From NCBI GenBank assembly GCA_024226515.1, contig JAAELQ010000116.1:248001-312000 (forward strand): a DNA stretch of 64,000 bases, read 5' to 3'. The stretch comes from a bacterium (GTDB taxonomy: Bacteria > Acidobacteriota > Polarisedimenticolia > Polarisedimenticolales > Polarisedimenticolaceae). This document shows, piece by piece, positions 1-8,976 of this stretch; the stretch's first letter is position 1, and each line of letters starts with the position of its first letter. A model generated the notes under the pieces. The model was not told where the DNA came from. It searched no databases and saw only the letters and a program-made list of their open reading frames with translations. A program made the translations under genes and the position numbers.

Positions 1-3000
1 GCGCGGGGCTCGAAGCGCAGGCCGAGGATGTCGAACGTCGCCTGGGAAGCACGCTCGATGACGGTCGGGTGCGTGGCCCAGATCGAGTAGGCGCCCGCCT
101 CACCCGACACCGGCTGGAATGTCAGCGAGAAATCGCCGTTCGAATCGGTGTCGGCAAAGAAGAACCGGTCGAACCCGCGTGTGTGTACGCCTATCTTGAC
201 CGGGACGTCGGGTGCGGCGGCGCCGCTGACGGGGTCGAACGCGCGGCCCGTGATCAGCACTGCCTCGCCCTGGTCGTAGACCGTGCGATCCGGTGCTGCG
301 TCGGCGAGGTACGCCGGAGCGCCGGTGGACACCGCCTGGGTCGCGCGCAGCTCGGGGCCGACGACGTCCGGAGTAAAGCCGAGCAGGTCGGAATGAGTCC
401 GTCCGACGACTGCCTCGGCGAACAACGTCTCCGGAGCGGTTGACGGGATCGGCAGCTCGAGGTTCGTGGTCAGGAAGGAGCTTCCTCCGGCGATGTTCGT
501 GAACGATCGGTCGGCGGTGTTGATCAGCCCGGACCCGGTCTGCTGCAGTTTGCGGCTGGCCAGCACGTTACCGTCGCCGTCCTTGAGGAAGACCTCCACG
601 TCCGGGCTGGGTCCGCCGCTCTGCGAAGTCAGCGCCTGCAGGTTCGCGGTGCCGTGGTTGAACAGCTTGATCTTCAATCGCCCTGTGGTTCCGAGTACCA
701 GCGGATCGTTGAAGATCTGGATCGGCGCCGGTGGTTCGACGACCGCTAGCGTTTCGCTGCGCAGCACGCGCACCGAGGTTCCAGGAGTGCTGGACATTGT
801 CAGTTCGAGGTCCAGCACTCGTGTGGCTTCGCCGCCCGCACCGCAGGACACCACGCCGGTCAACGTCAGCGTCTCGCCTGCGGGCAGAGGTTGGCTGCCG
901 TCCACAACGGTCGTGCTGATCTCGGTCGCTCCGTTACGGAGAACGAGTCGAAGCGAGAGGCCGTTCAGCGTCTCGTTTGAGCGATTCTCGACCTCGACGT
1001 CGATCGCGTCCAGGTAGCGCCGGCTCAACACCGGAGGCTGCGCGGTGAGTCCCAGGGAGACCGGTGACAGCGTCACACTGCGTGGTGCTCCGATCTGGCC
1101 CGCTCCGTCGACGGCGAACACGCGATAGACCTGCGAGCCGAACGGATCGAACGTCGCGTCGGTCAGGGTCGTGAGCGCCTGCGGTGTCGGCGTCAACGAG
1201 ATCGCGTCGCGCTCGACCAGGTAGCCGACGACGTCGGGCTCGGGACGCGGTGTCCACGAAAGTAGGGGCACGCTGCCGTCGGGGAGATCGATACTCACCG
1301 ACTCGACCGGCGGCGGGGGAGTGTCCAGCATGAAGGAAACGCTCTCGACCGAGCTGTTGCCCGCGAGGTCCTCCGCGGTCACGACCAGTGTGTATGCGTC
1401 GTCCGTGGTCACCGGCGTGCCGCTGGCGAACGGCTGACCGTTGAGCGTGATCGTGGTCGTGTCGAGCCGGACGTCGCTGACCTCGACCACGGGAGTCACA
1501 CCGACGTCGTAGGCGACGCCGTCCGCCACGCCCTCGATGGAGATCTCCGGGGCCGTCAGATCGAGCGTGAAGCCGACGGTCTGTTGGCTCGAGTTGCCCG
1601 AACTGTCCGTCGCCGTCACGACGAGCACGTGATCACCCTCGTTGCTCTCGGTGCCGCCGCTGGCGAACGGCACGGCATCGAGCGTCGCCTCGAGTGTGTC
1701 GAGGCTGAAATCCTCGGCGGAGAATTCGATCGTGACGATCTGATTGAGAATGTCGCCGTCTTCGACACCGGTGATCGTGATCCGGGGGGAGCCCTGGTCG
1801 AACGCGATCGGTCCCGCAGTTGCAGGGTTGCTCAGGTTACCGGCCGAATCGCCCGCGACGACCGCATAGTGGAAGTTGCCGTCGCTCGGCGGTGCGTCGA
1901 GAGCCGTCGGCGTGAGCAGGCCGGTCTGCACCGGCTCGAGTCCGACGACCGAGGTGATCGGCGCCGTCGCGCGATAGAGCAGGAACGTGTCTCCCGGCGA
2001 GCCGGCGTCGGGGCTCCAGTCGGCGCGGACAGCGTCGCCCTCCAGCACCAGCGTCATGCCTGAAGGATCTCCCGGTGGCGTGCGATCGGACGCTCCGTCC
2101 GCTGCGCTGGAGAGAACGCTCTCGTTTCCGGGCGCGTCCGTCGCCGAGACCGCGTACGACCATTCTCCATCGGCCGGCGGGAGGTCGACGTACGCGGCCG
2201 AGAGCAATCCGGCCGTGATCGGCTCGGCAACCGGCGGGAAAGGCTGCCCGCCCGGAACGCGAAAGACGCTGTAGGTCGCCGCGTCGATCACGACGGCCCA
2301 GGTCAGCTCGACCTCTCCGGCGGAGCGCACGCCTGCGAGCAAGTTCTGCGGCGCGTCGGGAGCGGTCGTGTCGAGGCTCACATCGATCCCGTCCGGTGGA
2401 CCGGAGGCGACGTTGCCGAACCCGTCCTCTGCGTCGAGCTCGAAGGCCGCCGCCCCGTCTCCGAGACTCGCCTCGATCGTCAGCAGCCCCTGCCATGTGG
2501 TTGCCGAACCGGTCAGGGCGATGTCGATCGGGCCGCCCGCAGGAGGCGAGAAGCGCAGACTCGGCGTCATCGCCGCGGGTTCGTCCAACGTCAGATCGAC
2601 TGTGAAATCCCCGGGGCCGAGGACCGATTGCGCGGGTGTGAGCTGCAGCGTCCCGCGCGGGCCTTCCGTATCGACCGTCAGGGCCGGAGCGACGGTGATC
2701 TGCGACCCCCGGTTCAACGCAACGTCACGCGCCGAGAACGAGAACGCCACCGGGCCGCTCGGTGTATCCGGGGTCACATCGAACGTGCTGCTCCACGTGA
2801 GCGGTGCCCCCGTCGGGACGAGATCGATCGGGGTCGGCGTGGATTCGGCCGGCGTGACGCTGAGGAACGGCTGTGCATTGGTTTCTTCCGACGTGACCAG
2901 CGTGAGTGCGACCGAGCCCGGCCCCACGAGGCCGTCGGGGGATGCGGCGAGCGAAGCGGTCGGCTGCGTGAGGTCGACGTCCAGCTGGACCCGCTCCGAA

Positions 3001-4778
3001 AGCCCGCTCTCGTTTCCTGCCTGGTCCGTGGCCGTTACCGCGTAGTAGAACGTGCCCTCGCTCGGGGGCGTGGCCGACGTCTCGACGTTGACGATTCCGG
3101 TCTGCAGCAACGTGGCTTCACCGGTCGTGGAGAACGGCGCGGTGGCCTCGTACAGGCTGTAGCTCGCGACGTCCGGCGAACTCGGTGCGATCCAGCTGAA
3201 CCGCTTGAGCCCGTCGGGAAGTTCCTGGGCGTTGAGGAACGGGGGCGGGTCTGGTGGGCCGGTATCCACGGTGACCAACACCTCCGGCGTGGGCGGGCTG
3301 GCACCCACGGAGTCGGACGCGCTGGCGCGGATCGGGTTCTGTCCCTCCTGCAGGCCGACCGTTAGTGACCAGCCTCCGGCGGGATTGGGCGCCACACGAT
3401 CCACAACGGAACCGTCGAGCAGCACCGAGACCAGGGTGCCCGGCTCGCCGGTTCCGATCACATCGACGCTGTTGACGGCGATTAGCGTAGATCCGGTCGG
3501 TGACGTGATCGCGGGCGTCGGCGGCGGAGCCAACGCCACGGTCACGCTGCGGTCTTCGCGAGACTCGCGACCCGCGGAGTCATGGGCGATGACGCTCAGC
3601 CCGTGCGGACCTTCGGCAAGTACACGCACGTCCCAATCGAACGTGTAGTTGCTCGTCGTGTCGGTGAACTGCAGCATATCGTCCACGAGGAACTCGACGC
3701 GGTCGATTCCGGAGGCATCCGTGGCGGTCGCGGAGACGACGAGCGGTCGGGACAGGACGGCGCCCCCGGCGGGCTCGAGGACCTCCAGCGTCGGCGCGCT
3801 GACGTCGAGGCTCATCAGGGCGTTCAACACCGCGGTGTTGCCCGTGGCTGCCTGCACCTGAGCGTAGACCGTCTTCGGACCGTCCCCCTCGGATAACGTG
3901 AACGAGAGGCGGTTCGTGACGGGATCGAACGGCACGCCCGGAAACGCAATGCTCTCGCTCAGCCGCACCGAGGTCGCCGTACGAGCCGACAAGGCAAACT
4001 CGACTTGCCGTTGCAACGCGAGGGATCCGCCGATCGGCTCGAACGACATGCCGAACAGCGGGATCACGTCGGAGAACGGCGTGTAGTCCACGCCGTCGCT
4101 GACCGAGTTGCCCTGCCCCCCAGGGTTGAATAGCCCGCCGCTCGCGGTGTCGTCGCTGTCGTCGAGTGGCCCGCTCGGATGCCCCCACCATACGCCCGAG
4201 GCAAGAGCGGTCTGGCTCGGGTCCTCGCTGAGTCCGCCCCAGCTCGCGTTGCGCTCGATCAGCGAAAGCGACACCGACGCCGTTGCGCCGGGCGCCCAGC
4301 GCACGCCGACATCGTTGTCCGAGACGATCAGCCGGACCAGTGTGGACGTCGACCCCGTGGTGGCTCCGATGCCGGCATTCGCGCTGTGGCGCACCGTCAG
4401 CCCGTCGATCGTCACGGACGTGCCACGCAGGGTGAACGCATCCACACCGCCGCCTCCGCCGAACAGGACGGTCAATCCGTCCAGTTGAGCGCTCGACGAA
4501 CGCTCGAGCCACACGCCGCGCCAGTCGCCGGCGGCGGGGCTCGACGGCGCCACCCCGGTCTGGCCGGCGTGCGAGTCGTCGTTCAGGCTCGTGAACACGA
4601 CCTCGTCTTCGACGACGATCCCGTCGCGCACGACCAGTTCGCCGTCGACGTCGAACTTGACGACGACGTCACGCGCCAGCTCCAGCCCCTCGCCCGATGC
4701 CACGCCGCTCGACGCGAGCAGCGTGAGCAGCAGGGCCGGAACCCACGCCCGGGCGCGTCGTTGCGTCCGCGCGCTCAT
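1..4778 (-). CDS. Giant secreted beta-helix/Ig-like/FN3 repeat protein (partial, C-terminus off the window)
   Basis: The frame is open from the ATG at 4778 to the left edge, giving at least 1,592 residues. A hydrophobic signal peptide lies at about residues 10-28. Residues of about 30-330 read like a right-handed parallel beta-helix, with short valine/asparagine-rich turns such as IDGLTVRHSANAGIG. Ig-like bacterial modules follow. FN3-like modules recur with the phrase YAV-A-D-AGN-S near residues 580, 880 and 975, and more beta-sandwich repeats continue to the edge. The start codon overlaps the upstream stop as ATGA, so translation is coupled to the dockerin gene. The protein is probably exported and surface-associated, either adhesive or structural. 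No enzyme motif is visible and the ligand is unknown. Whether the missing C-terminus carries a sorting signal cannot be seen. Confidence 0.85.
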   Translation of the reverse strand, partial: MSARTQRRARAWVPALLLTLLASSGVASGEGLELARDVVVKFDVDGELVVRDGIVVEDEVVFTSLNDDSHAGQTGVAPSSPAAGDWRGVWLERSSSAQLDGLTVLFGGGGGVDAFTLRGTSVTIDGLTVRHSANAGIGATTGSTSTLVRLIVSDNDVGVRWAPGATASVSLSLIERNASWGGLSEDPSQTALASGVWWGHPSGPLDDSDDTASGGLFNPGGQGNSVSDGVDYTPFSDVIPLFGMSFEPIGGSLALQRQVEFALSARTATSVRLSESIAFPGVPFDPVTNRLSFTLSEGDGPKTVYAQVQAATGNTAVLNALMSLDVSAPTLEVLEPAGGAVLSRPLVVSATATDASGIDRVEFLVDDMLQFTDTTSNYTFDWDVRVLAEGPHGLSVIAHDSAGRESREDRSVTVALAPPPTPAITSPTGSTLIAVNSVDVIGTGEPGTLVSVLLDGSVVDRVAPNPAGGWSLTVGLQEGQNPIRASASDSVGASPPTPEVLVTVDTGPPDPPPFLNAQELPDGLKRFSWIAPSSPDVASYSLYEATAPFSTTGEATLLQTGIVNVETSATPPSEGTFYYAVTATDQAGNESGLSERVQLDVDLTQPTASLAASPDGLVGPGSVALTLVTSEETNAQPFLSVTPAESTPTPIDLVPTGAPLTWSSTFDVTPDTPSGPVAFSFSARDVALNRGSQITVAPALTVDTEGPRGTLQLTPAQSVLGPGDFTVDLTLDEPAAMTPSLRFSPPAGGPIDIALTGSATTWQGLLTIEASLGDGAAAFELDAEDGFGNVASGPPDGIDVSLDTTAPDAPQNLLAGVRSAGEVELTWAVVIDAATYSVFRVPGGQPFPPVAEPITAGLLSAAYVDLPPADGEWSYAVSATDAPGNESVLSSAADGASDRTPPGDPSGMTLVLEGDAVRADWSPDAGSPGDTFLLYRATAPITSVVGLEPVQTGLLTPTALDAPPSDGNFHYAVVAGDSAGNLSNPATAGPIAFDQGSPRITITGVEDGDILNQIVTIEFSAEDFSLDTLEATLDAVPFASGGTESNEGDHVLVVTATDSSGNSSQQTVGFTLDLTAPEISIEGVADGVAYDVGVTPVVEVSDVRLDTTTITLNGQPFASGTPVTTDDAYTLVVTAEDLAGNSSVESVSFMLDTPPPPVESVSIDLPDGSVPLLSWTPRPEPDVVGYLVERDAISLTPTPQALTTLTDATFDPFGSQVYRVFAVDGAGQIGAPRSVTLSPVSLGLTAQPPVLSRRYLDAIDVEVENRSNETLNGLSLRLVLRNGATEISTTVVDGSQPLPAGETLTLTGVVSCGAGGEATRVLDLELTMSSTPGTSVRVLRSETLAVVEPPAPIQIFNDPLVLGTTGRLKIKLFNHGTANLQALTSQSGGPSPDVEVFLKDGDGNVLASRKLQQTGSGLINTADRSFTNIAGGSSFLTTNLELPIPSTAPETLFAEAVVGRTHSDLLGFTPDVVGPELRATQAVSTGAPAYLADAAPDRTVYDQGEAVLITGRAFDPVSGAAAPDVPVKIGVHTRGFDRFFFADTDSNGDFSLTFQPVSGEAGAYSIWATHPTVIERASQATFDILGLRFEPR

Positions 4779-5791
4779 GGAAGAAGCCTCGATCCGACGA
4801 GAGCCTGCGCCAGCGCTAGCGCGTCGCGGATGTCCTGGTGCGAATCGAAAGTCACGTCGGCGCAGACACGGCACGGCAGGTCGCCGGCCAGACCGACGAC
4901 ATGGTCCCGGATCAACTCCGGATCGGCGGACTCGACCAGGCCGTCGGCGTTTGCGTCCCCGAGCCGGCCGTCGCACGCCCCCGCGGGCGATTCGGGGCAC
5001 GGCGCGCCGTCACGCACTTCGTTCAAATCCGCATCTGCGGGAACCACTCGGGCGTGAACCGTCGAGAATCCGTCCGGGCCGCCGACGACGATCGCGGAGA
5101 GTTGCTCGCTGCCGTCGCCCGATAGATCGAGCGATTCGTGAGTCCCGCGATCGTACAAGTTATTCAGGTCGAACAAGACCAGGTCGGTGGGCGTGGCCGG
5201 GTTCGCGTCGTCGTCGATCCCGTCGCCGACGAACGACGCAAGCGGCGACAGGGCGTCCGGGTGCCGTAGCAGAACCAGCGTTCCGGTCGTCGATGCCGCC
5301 GGGTCGACGCGCGCGATCCGGAGCCGAAGGAGATCGTTGCTGAACGGCACGGGGGCGCCGGGCCCCGCGCTGCGGGCGGTGCGACGCGCGGTGTGCACGC
5401 GCAGGGGGGCGTCCGGTGCCGACGTCGTCTCGCCCGTCTCGCTCGATGTCGTGTTCGTGAGAACGCAGTACTCCGTGTCCGGATGCAGCCCGCCGACCTG
5501 CACGAGCTGAACCCCACGCTCGGCCGCGGCCGGACCCACAGCGGGATCGCCGGTGGCCGTCGGATGAACGTTGACCCGGGCGTCGAGCACCTCGATCAGG
5601 CAGGCCGGGCCCTCGAACACTGTTGCGTCCGGAGTGGCCGGAAGGTCGGAGATCCACACGATGCGGAACGACCGTGGGGTCACGTCCCCGACGTTGAAGA
5701 AGCGTACTTCGGGCGGCCCCGCCCACGTTGCCGCGGACGCCGTCAGAACCGCCACGGCGGCGACTCGGAGCGCTCGGCCGATCCGCGTCAC
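4775..5791 (-). CDS. Secreted protein with C-terminal type-I-like dockerin
   Basis: 338 residues with an N-terminal signal peptide (about 1-24), an FN3-like domain (about 25-130) and a second beta-rich stretch. The C-terminal 65 residues contain two dockerin-style calcium loops. The first is DANADGLVESAD. The second is DVTFDSHQDIRD. Both have acidic residues at loop positions 1, 5 and 12, and a Cys pair (CRVC) lies between them. Dockerins bind cohesin domains, and the immediately upstream gene encodes three cohesin-like domains, so the two are likely partners. The gene overlaps its neighbours on both sides by ATGA (4775-4778 and 5788-5791), indicating a tightly coupled operon. The N-terminal part shows no catalytic signature, so this is not an obvious cellulosome enzyme. 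Confidence 0.85.
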   Translation of the reverse strand: MTRIGRALRVAAVAVLTASAATWAGPPEVRFFNVGDVTPRSFRIVWISDLPATPDATVFEGPACLIEVLDARVNVHPTATGDPAVGPAAAERGVQLVQVGGLHPDTEYCVLTNTTSSETGETTSAPDAPLRVHTARRTARSAGPGAPVPFSNDLLRLRIARVDPAASTTGTLVLLRHPDALSPLASFVGDGIDDDANPATPTDLVLFDLNNLYDRGTHESLDLSGDGSEQLSAIVVGGPDGFSTVHARVVPADADLNEVRDGAPCPESPAGACDGRLGDANADGLVESADPELIRDHVVGLAGDLPCRVCADVTFDSHQDIRDALALAQALVGSRLLP

Positions 5792-8694
5792 GGTGCGACC
5801 TCCAACGTGGACGGTGCGTGACTGAACGGTAAGTCGTCCAGGTCCGTGCCGATCAAGTCGATCGGTTCGAGCTCGATGGAGACGGATTCGCCGTTACCGG
5901 GGAGCAGCTCGAACTCGATACGCGCGAGACTCACGATGCCGGTCGGCGTGGCCATGCCGGCGTTCTGGAACGCGGCGAAGGCCGTGCCGCCGGATGCGAA
6001 CGTCGCCGCGTCGGCGGCCGGCGGTGCCAGGAACTCGGGAGTCACGCCGCCGTCGATCGAGACGACGCGCAGGGCCGCGGGATCGTAGAGGACACGCATC
6101 ACGTACGCTCCGACCGCGGCCGATCCGCTGTCGAGCACGACTTCGCCGACGAATGTCGCGCCGGGGTCGATCTCGCCGCACGGGAGGTCGATGCGCAGAT
6201 TGCCCGGTGGCAGGACATCGAGCGTCGTGTGGGCCGTCAGTCCCGCGATTGTCGCTGTTACGAGGACCGTTCCTGGGGACAGCGTCTGTACCAGACCCTG
6301 ATCGTCGACAGTGGCGATCGTCTCGTCGTCGCTGGACCAGTCGACGGCATGGGTCACATTGTCGAACGTGCCGTTGGTCAACTCGGCGATCGCACGCAAC
6401 TGAACGCACTCTCCGGCAAGGCGCGTTGCCGAGGTCGGCTCGATCGCGAGAGCGACCGGAACGGTGTCCTCGCTTCCGACTCCGCTCGCGAGCAGCGCGC
6501 CCGCTCCCGCGGAGCTGCCGACGTCGACACGGGCACCGGTCGGGCCCGCCTCGAGCGGCGAGAAGCGCAGCGTCAACGTCAGGTCCGCTCCCGCAGGGAT
6601 CGCGACCGGGAAAGTCGGAAGCCCCACGAGCTGGAACGCCGCGTGGCTGCTCTCGTTCAGCACGGCGTCGTCGATCGTCAGCGGGCCGGGGCCGGGATTG
6701 CGGACCAGGAACGTACGATCGAGGAATTGACCGATCGGAACTTCACCGAAGACAAGCGGGGTGGGGTCGAACGTCACGTGGTCGCAGACGTCGCCGACAC
6801 CGTCGCGGTCGGAATCGAACTGATCGTCGTTCGGCGCTTGCGGGCAGTTGTCGCACAGGTCGCCGAGCAAATCCCCGTCGGCGTTCGATTGCTGCGGATT
6901 CGAGATCGACGGGCAGTTGTCGGTTGCGTCGTCCGTGCCGTCGTTGTCGTCGTCAACGTCGCAGAGGTCGCCTGCCCCGTCGTCGTCGCTGTCCTCCTGG
7001 AAGCGGTTGAAATCGTTCGGGCAGTTGTCGCACGCGTCCCCGTGTGCATCGCCGTCGGTGTCTGACTGTCCGGGATTCGGGACGCCGGGACAGTTGTCAA
7101 GAGCCTCGAGCGTGTTGTCGCCGTCGGCGTCGGCGGTAGTGCCGGGACACGGGTCGCCGTTCGGAATCGGGTCTCCATCGCCGTTGCGGCCCAGCACCGA
7201 TTCCCCGCAGATCTCTCGCGCGACGAGGTAGTAGAGCGTCGTGCCGACGAGCGGCTGCGCCGGGTCGTCGACGACAGCCTCCGTCAGCGGGCCCCCGACA
7301 CAGGTGTGGTTGTAGGCAAAGCGCTCCGCCGCCCGGCGGTAGCCACGATACAAGCGGTACGGACCCGGATCGCCGCCGTCGTCCCATGTCAACGTCGCGG
7401 TCGCCGATGCCTTGGAGAGGGTCAGGCTGTTTCCTACCTCCGCGGGAGGAGCATTTGTCGGATCACTCGGCGCACAGTCGCACGGGTCGCCGATCCCGTC
7501 GGCGTCCAGATCGTCCTGTTGTGGATTGGCGAACTCCGGACAGTTGTCCGTGCAGTTGGCGATCGTGTCGCCATCGTCGTCGCCGTCGAAGAGATCGTCG
7601 ATCAATCCGTTACAGTCGTTGTCGATGCCGTCGCAGATCTCGGGTGCATCCGGGTTGACCGTCGGGACGGTGTCCCGACAGTCCCCGCCGCAGGACGTGA
7701 AGCCGTCCTGATCCAGGTCGAATCCCTCGTCGACCGAGCCGAAACCGTCTTCTCCCGGGCACTGGTTGTCCACGAGATCGCACAGCTCCGGCGCGCTCGG
7801 ATAGACGGCATCGTGGGTATCGACGCAATCGCCTCCGCACTCCGTCACTCCGTCTTCGTCTTCGTCGGCGCAGACCGTGAACAGCCCGTCGTCCAGCATG
7901 GTTCCGATCTGGCCCTCGTTGACACTGCCCTGCATCAGGTCGAGCGGGGTCTTGTCCCCGAGCTCGCCCACCACGCGGAATAAGACGCGCAGGATCGCGC
8001 CGTCTCCGCTGGGCGCGTCGCTGGCGAACAGCGCCACGTCCAGCAGGCCGGGGAGTGTCGCGTTGAACTCCAGACCGAACGCAGGCGTCAGTTCTGCGGT
8101 CGCGACGTCGATGACCTCCAGTACCAATGGGTTGTAGGCCAGCTCGATATCGACGCCGAGAAAACCGTCCGCCGGCAGGGCCAGGATCGGCACCCAGACG
8201 AGGTTGCCCGGCGCGCCGGTCGGATCGTCCGGCGCAACGAGCGTTGCCGTCCGGTCCACGATCGCGGCCGTGCCGTCGATCGTGACCGACGGCGTCTCGT
8301 TGACGTTGGCCTCGAGCCACGAGAGGGCAGTCGAGCCCGTCGCGATTCCGCGAAACACCACCCACGCGATGTCTCCCTCGACGTTCGCGGTTTCGGTCGC
8401 GTACAGCGAGATCCGAACTTCACCCACGACCTCCAGGTTGGTCGTCAAGACGAACTCGTCGGTCGCCTCGGTCGTGAATATTGCGGTCGGCTCGAGCAGC
8501 GAGGCGTCGTATGTGAACTCGAGATCGAACGCCAGCACGTCGTCGGTCGACGTGACGTGGATCGGCACGACGAGGTCGCCGCCCGGACCGGTCTCGACGC
8601 CCGCGGGTAGGCTGATCGTGGCTTGTGCGTTCGCGACGCCGACGGAAAGCGCGACTAGGAACATCGCGAGCGCTGTGGGTATCATGCGCATCAT
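5788..8694 (-). CDS. Multi-cohesin scaffold-like secreted protein with MopE-type and thrombospondin-3 repeats
   Basis: 968 residues. Order: signal peptide (1-23), cohesin-like domain (about 25-145), second cohesin-like domain (about 150-275), two Cys-rich putative metal-binding motifs of the MopE type (about 275-368, with CGGDC and CDGIDNDCNG), TSP3 calcium repeats (about 368-405), an FN3-like segment, a long TSP3 array rich in D-x-D-x-D-G and DNCP (about 505-640), an ASH/HYDIN-like beta-sandwich (about 640-740), a Big_2 domain (about 745-825) and a third cohesin-like domain (about 830-965). The start is supported by GGAG eight bases upstream and by a TATAGA hexamer at 8712-8717 on this strand. 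Cohesin identity rests on the alternating beta-strand pattern and on phrases such as LAFDLEFTYDASLLEP. Most likely a surface scaffold for the downstream dockerin protein. Confidence 0.85.
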   Translation of the reverse strand: MMRMIPTALAMFLVALSVGVANAQATISLPAGVETGPGGDLVVPIHVTSTDDVLAFDLEFTYDASLLEPTAIFTTEATDEFVLTTNLEVVGEVRISLYATETANVEGDIAWVVFRGIATGSTALSWLEANVNETPSVTIDGTAAIVDRTATLVAPDDPTGAPGNLVWVPILALPADGFLGVDIELAYNPLVLEVIDVATAELTPAFGLEFNATLPGLLDVALFASDAPSGDGAILRVLFRVVGELGDKTPLDLMQGSVNEGQIGTMLDDGLFTVCADEDEDGVTECGGDCVDTHDAVYPSAPELCDLVDNQCPGEDGFGSVDEGFDLDQDGFTSCGGDCRDTVPTVNPDAPEICDGIDNDCNGLIDDLFDGDDDGDTIANCTDNCPEFANPQQDDLDADGIGDPCDCAPSDPTNAPPAEVGNSLTLSKASATATLTWDDGGDPGPYRLYRGYRRAAERFAYNHTCVGGPLTEAVVDDPAQPLVGTTLYYLVAREICGESVLGRNGDGDPIPNGDPCPGTTADADGDNTLEALDNCPGVPNPGQSDTDGDAHGDACDNCPNDFNRFQEDSDDDGAGDLCDVDDDNDGTDDATDNCPSISNPQQSNADGDLLGDLCDNCPQAPNDDQFDSDRDGVGDVCDHVTFDPTPLVFGEVPIGQFLDRTFLVRNPGPGPLTIDDAVLNESSHAAFQLVGLPTFPVAIPAGADLTLTLRFSPLEAGPTGARVDVGSSAGAGALLASGVGSEDTVPVALAIEPTSATRLAGECVQLRAIAELTNGTFDNVTHAVDWSSDDETIATVDDQGLVQTLSPGTVLVTATIAGLTAHTTLDVLPPGNLRIDLPCGEIDPGATFVGEVVLDSGSAAVGAYVMRVLYDPAALRVVSIDGGVTPEFLAPPAADAATFASGGTAFAAFQNAGMATPTGIVSLARIEFELLPGNGESVSIELEPIDLIGTDLDDLPFSHAPSTLEVAP

Positions 8695-8976
8695 CCCGAT
8701 TACTCCGCGCGAGTCTATAACGGATGACCGCCGTGCCGGAAGCCCCTGTCGTGCGGATTGCGAGTCGATTATCGAGTCATGCGGTCGAGAGGTCGCTCAG
8801 CTTCTCGATGAGATCGATGTCATTTCCGGTCGCAGAGGATTTAGAAGAAATTCATGTGCGAAAAATCAACTTGCTAAACTCCAGGCACGCTTCCGAATGC
8901 CCCGGGAGTCGTTCCTCGCGTTAAACTTGCGGGCTCCGCGAATCGTAGTTCGTGTGAGGGTGTCAGGAGAACAGGC
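8695..8976. other. Divergent intergenic region between scaffold operon and kinase gene
   Basis: A 282-base gap with lower GC than its surroundings. It must hold both the leftward promoter for the cohesin operon (TATAGA on the minus strand, 18 bases before its start) and the rightward promoter for the kinase gene. The kinase start has a good ribosome-binding site (AGGAG, seven bases before the ATG at 8977). I see no convincing gene here. Confidence 0.6.

Noticed and set aside
6780-7160. Low-complexity repeats resembling a satellite
   Set aside because: Explained by calcium-binding TSP3 repeats in the scaffold protein.
8724-8924. 66-codon plus-strand frame in the gap before the kinase
   Set aside because: No ribosome-binding site, no recognisable family, and it overlaps the likely divergent promoter region.
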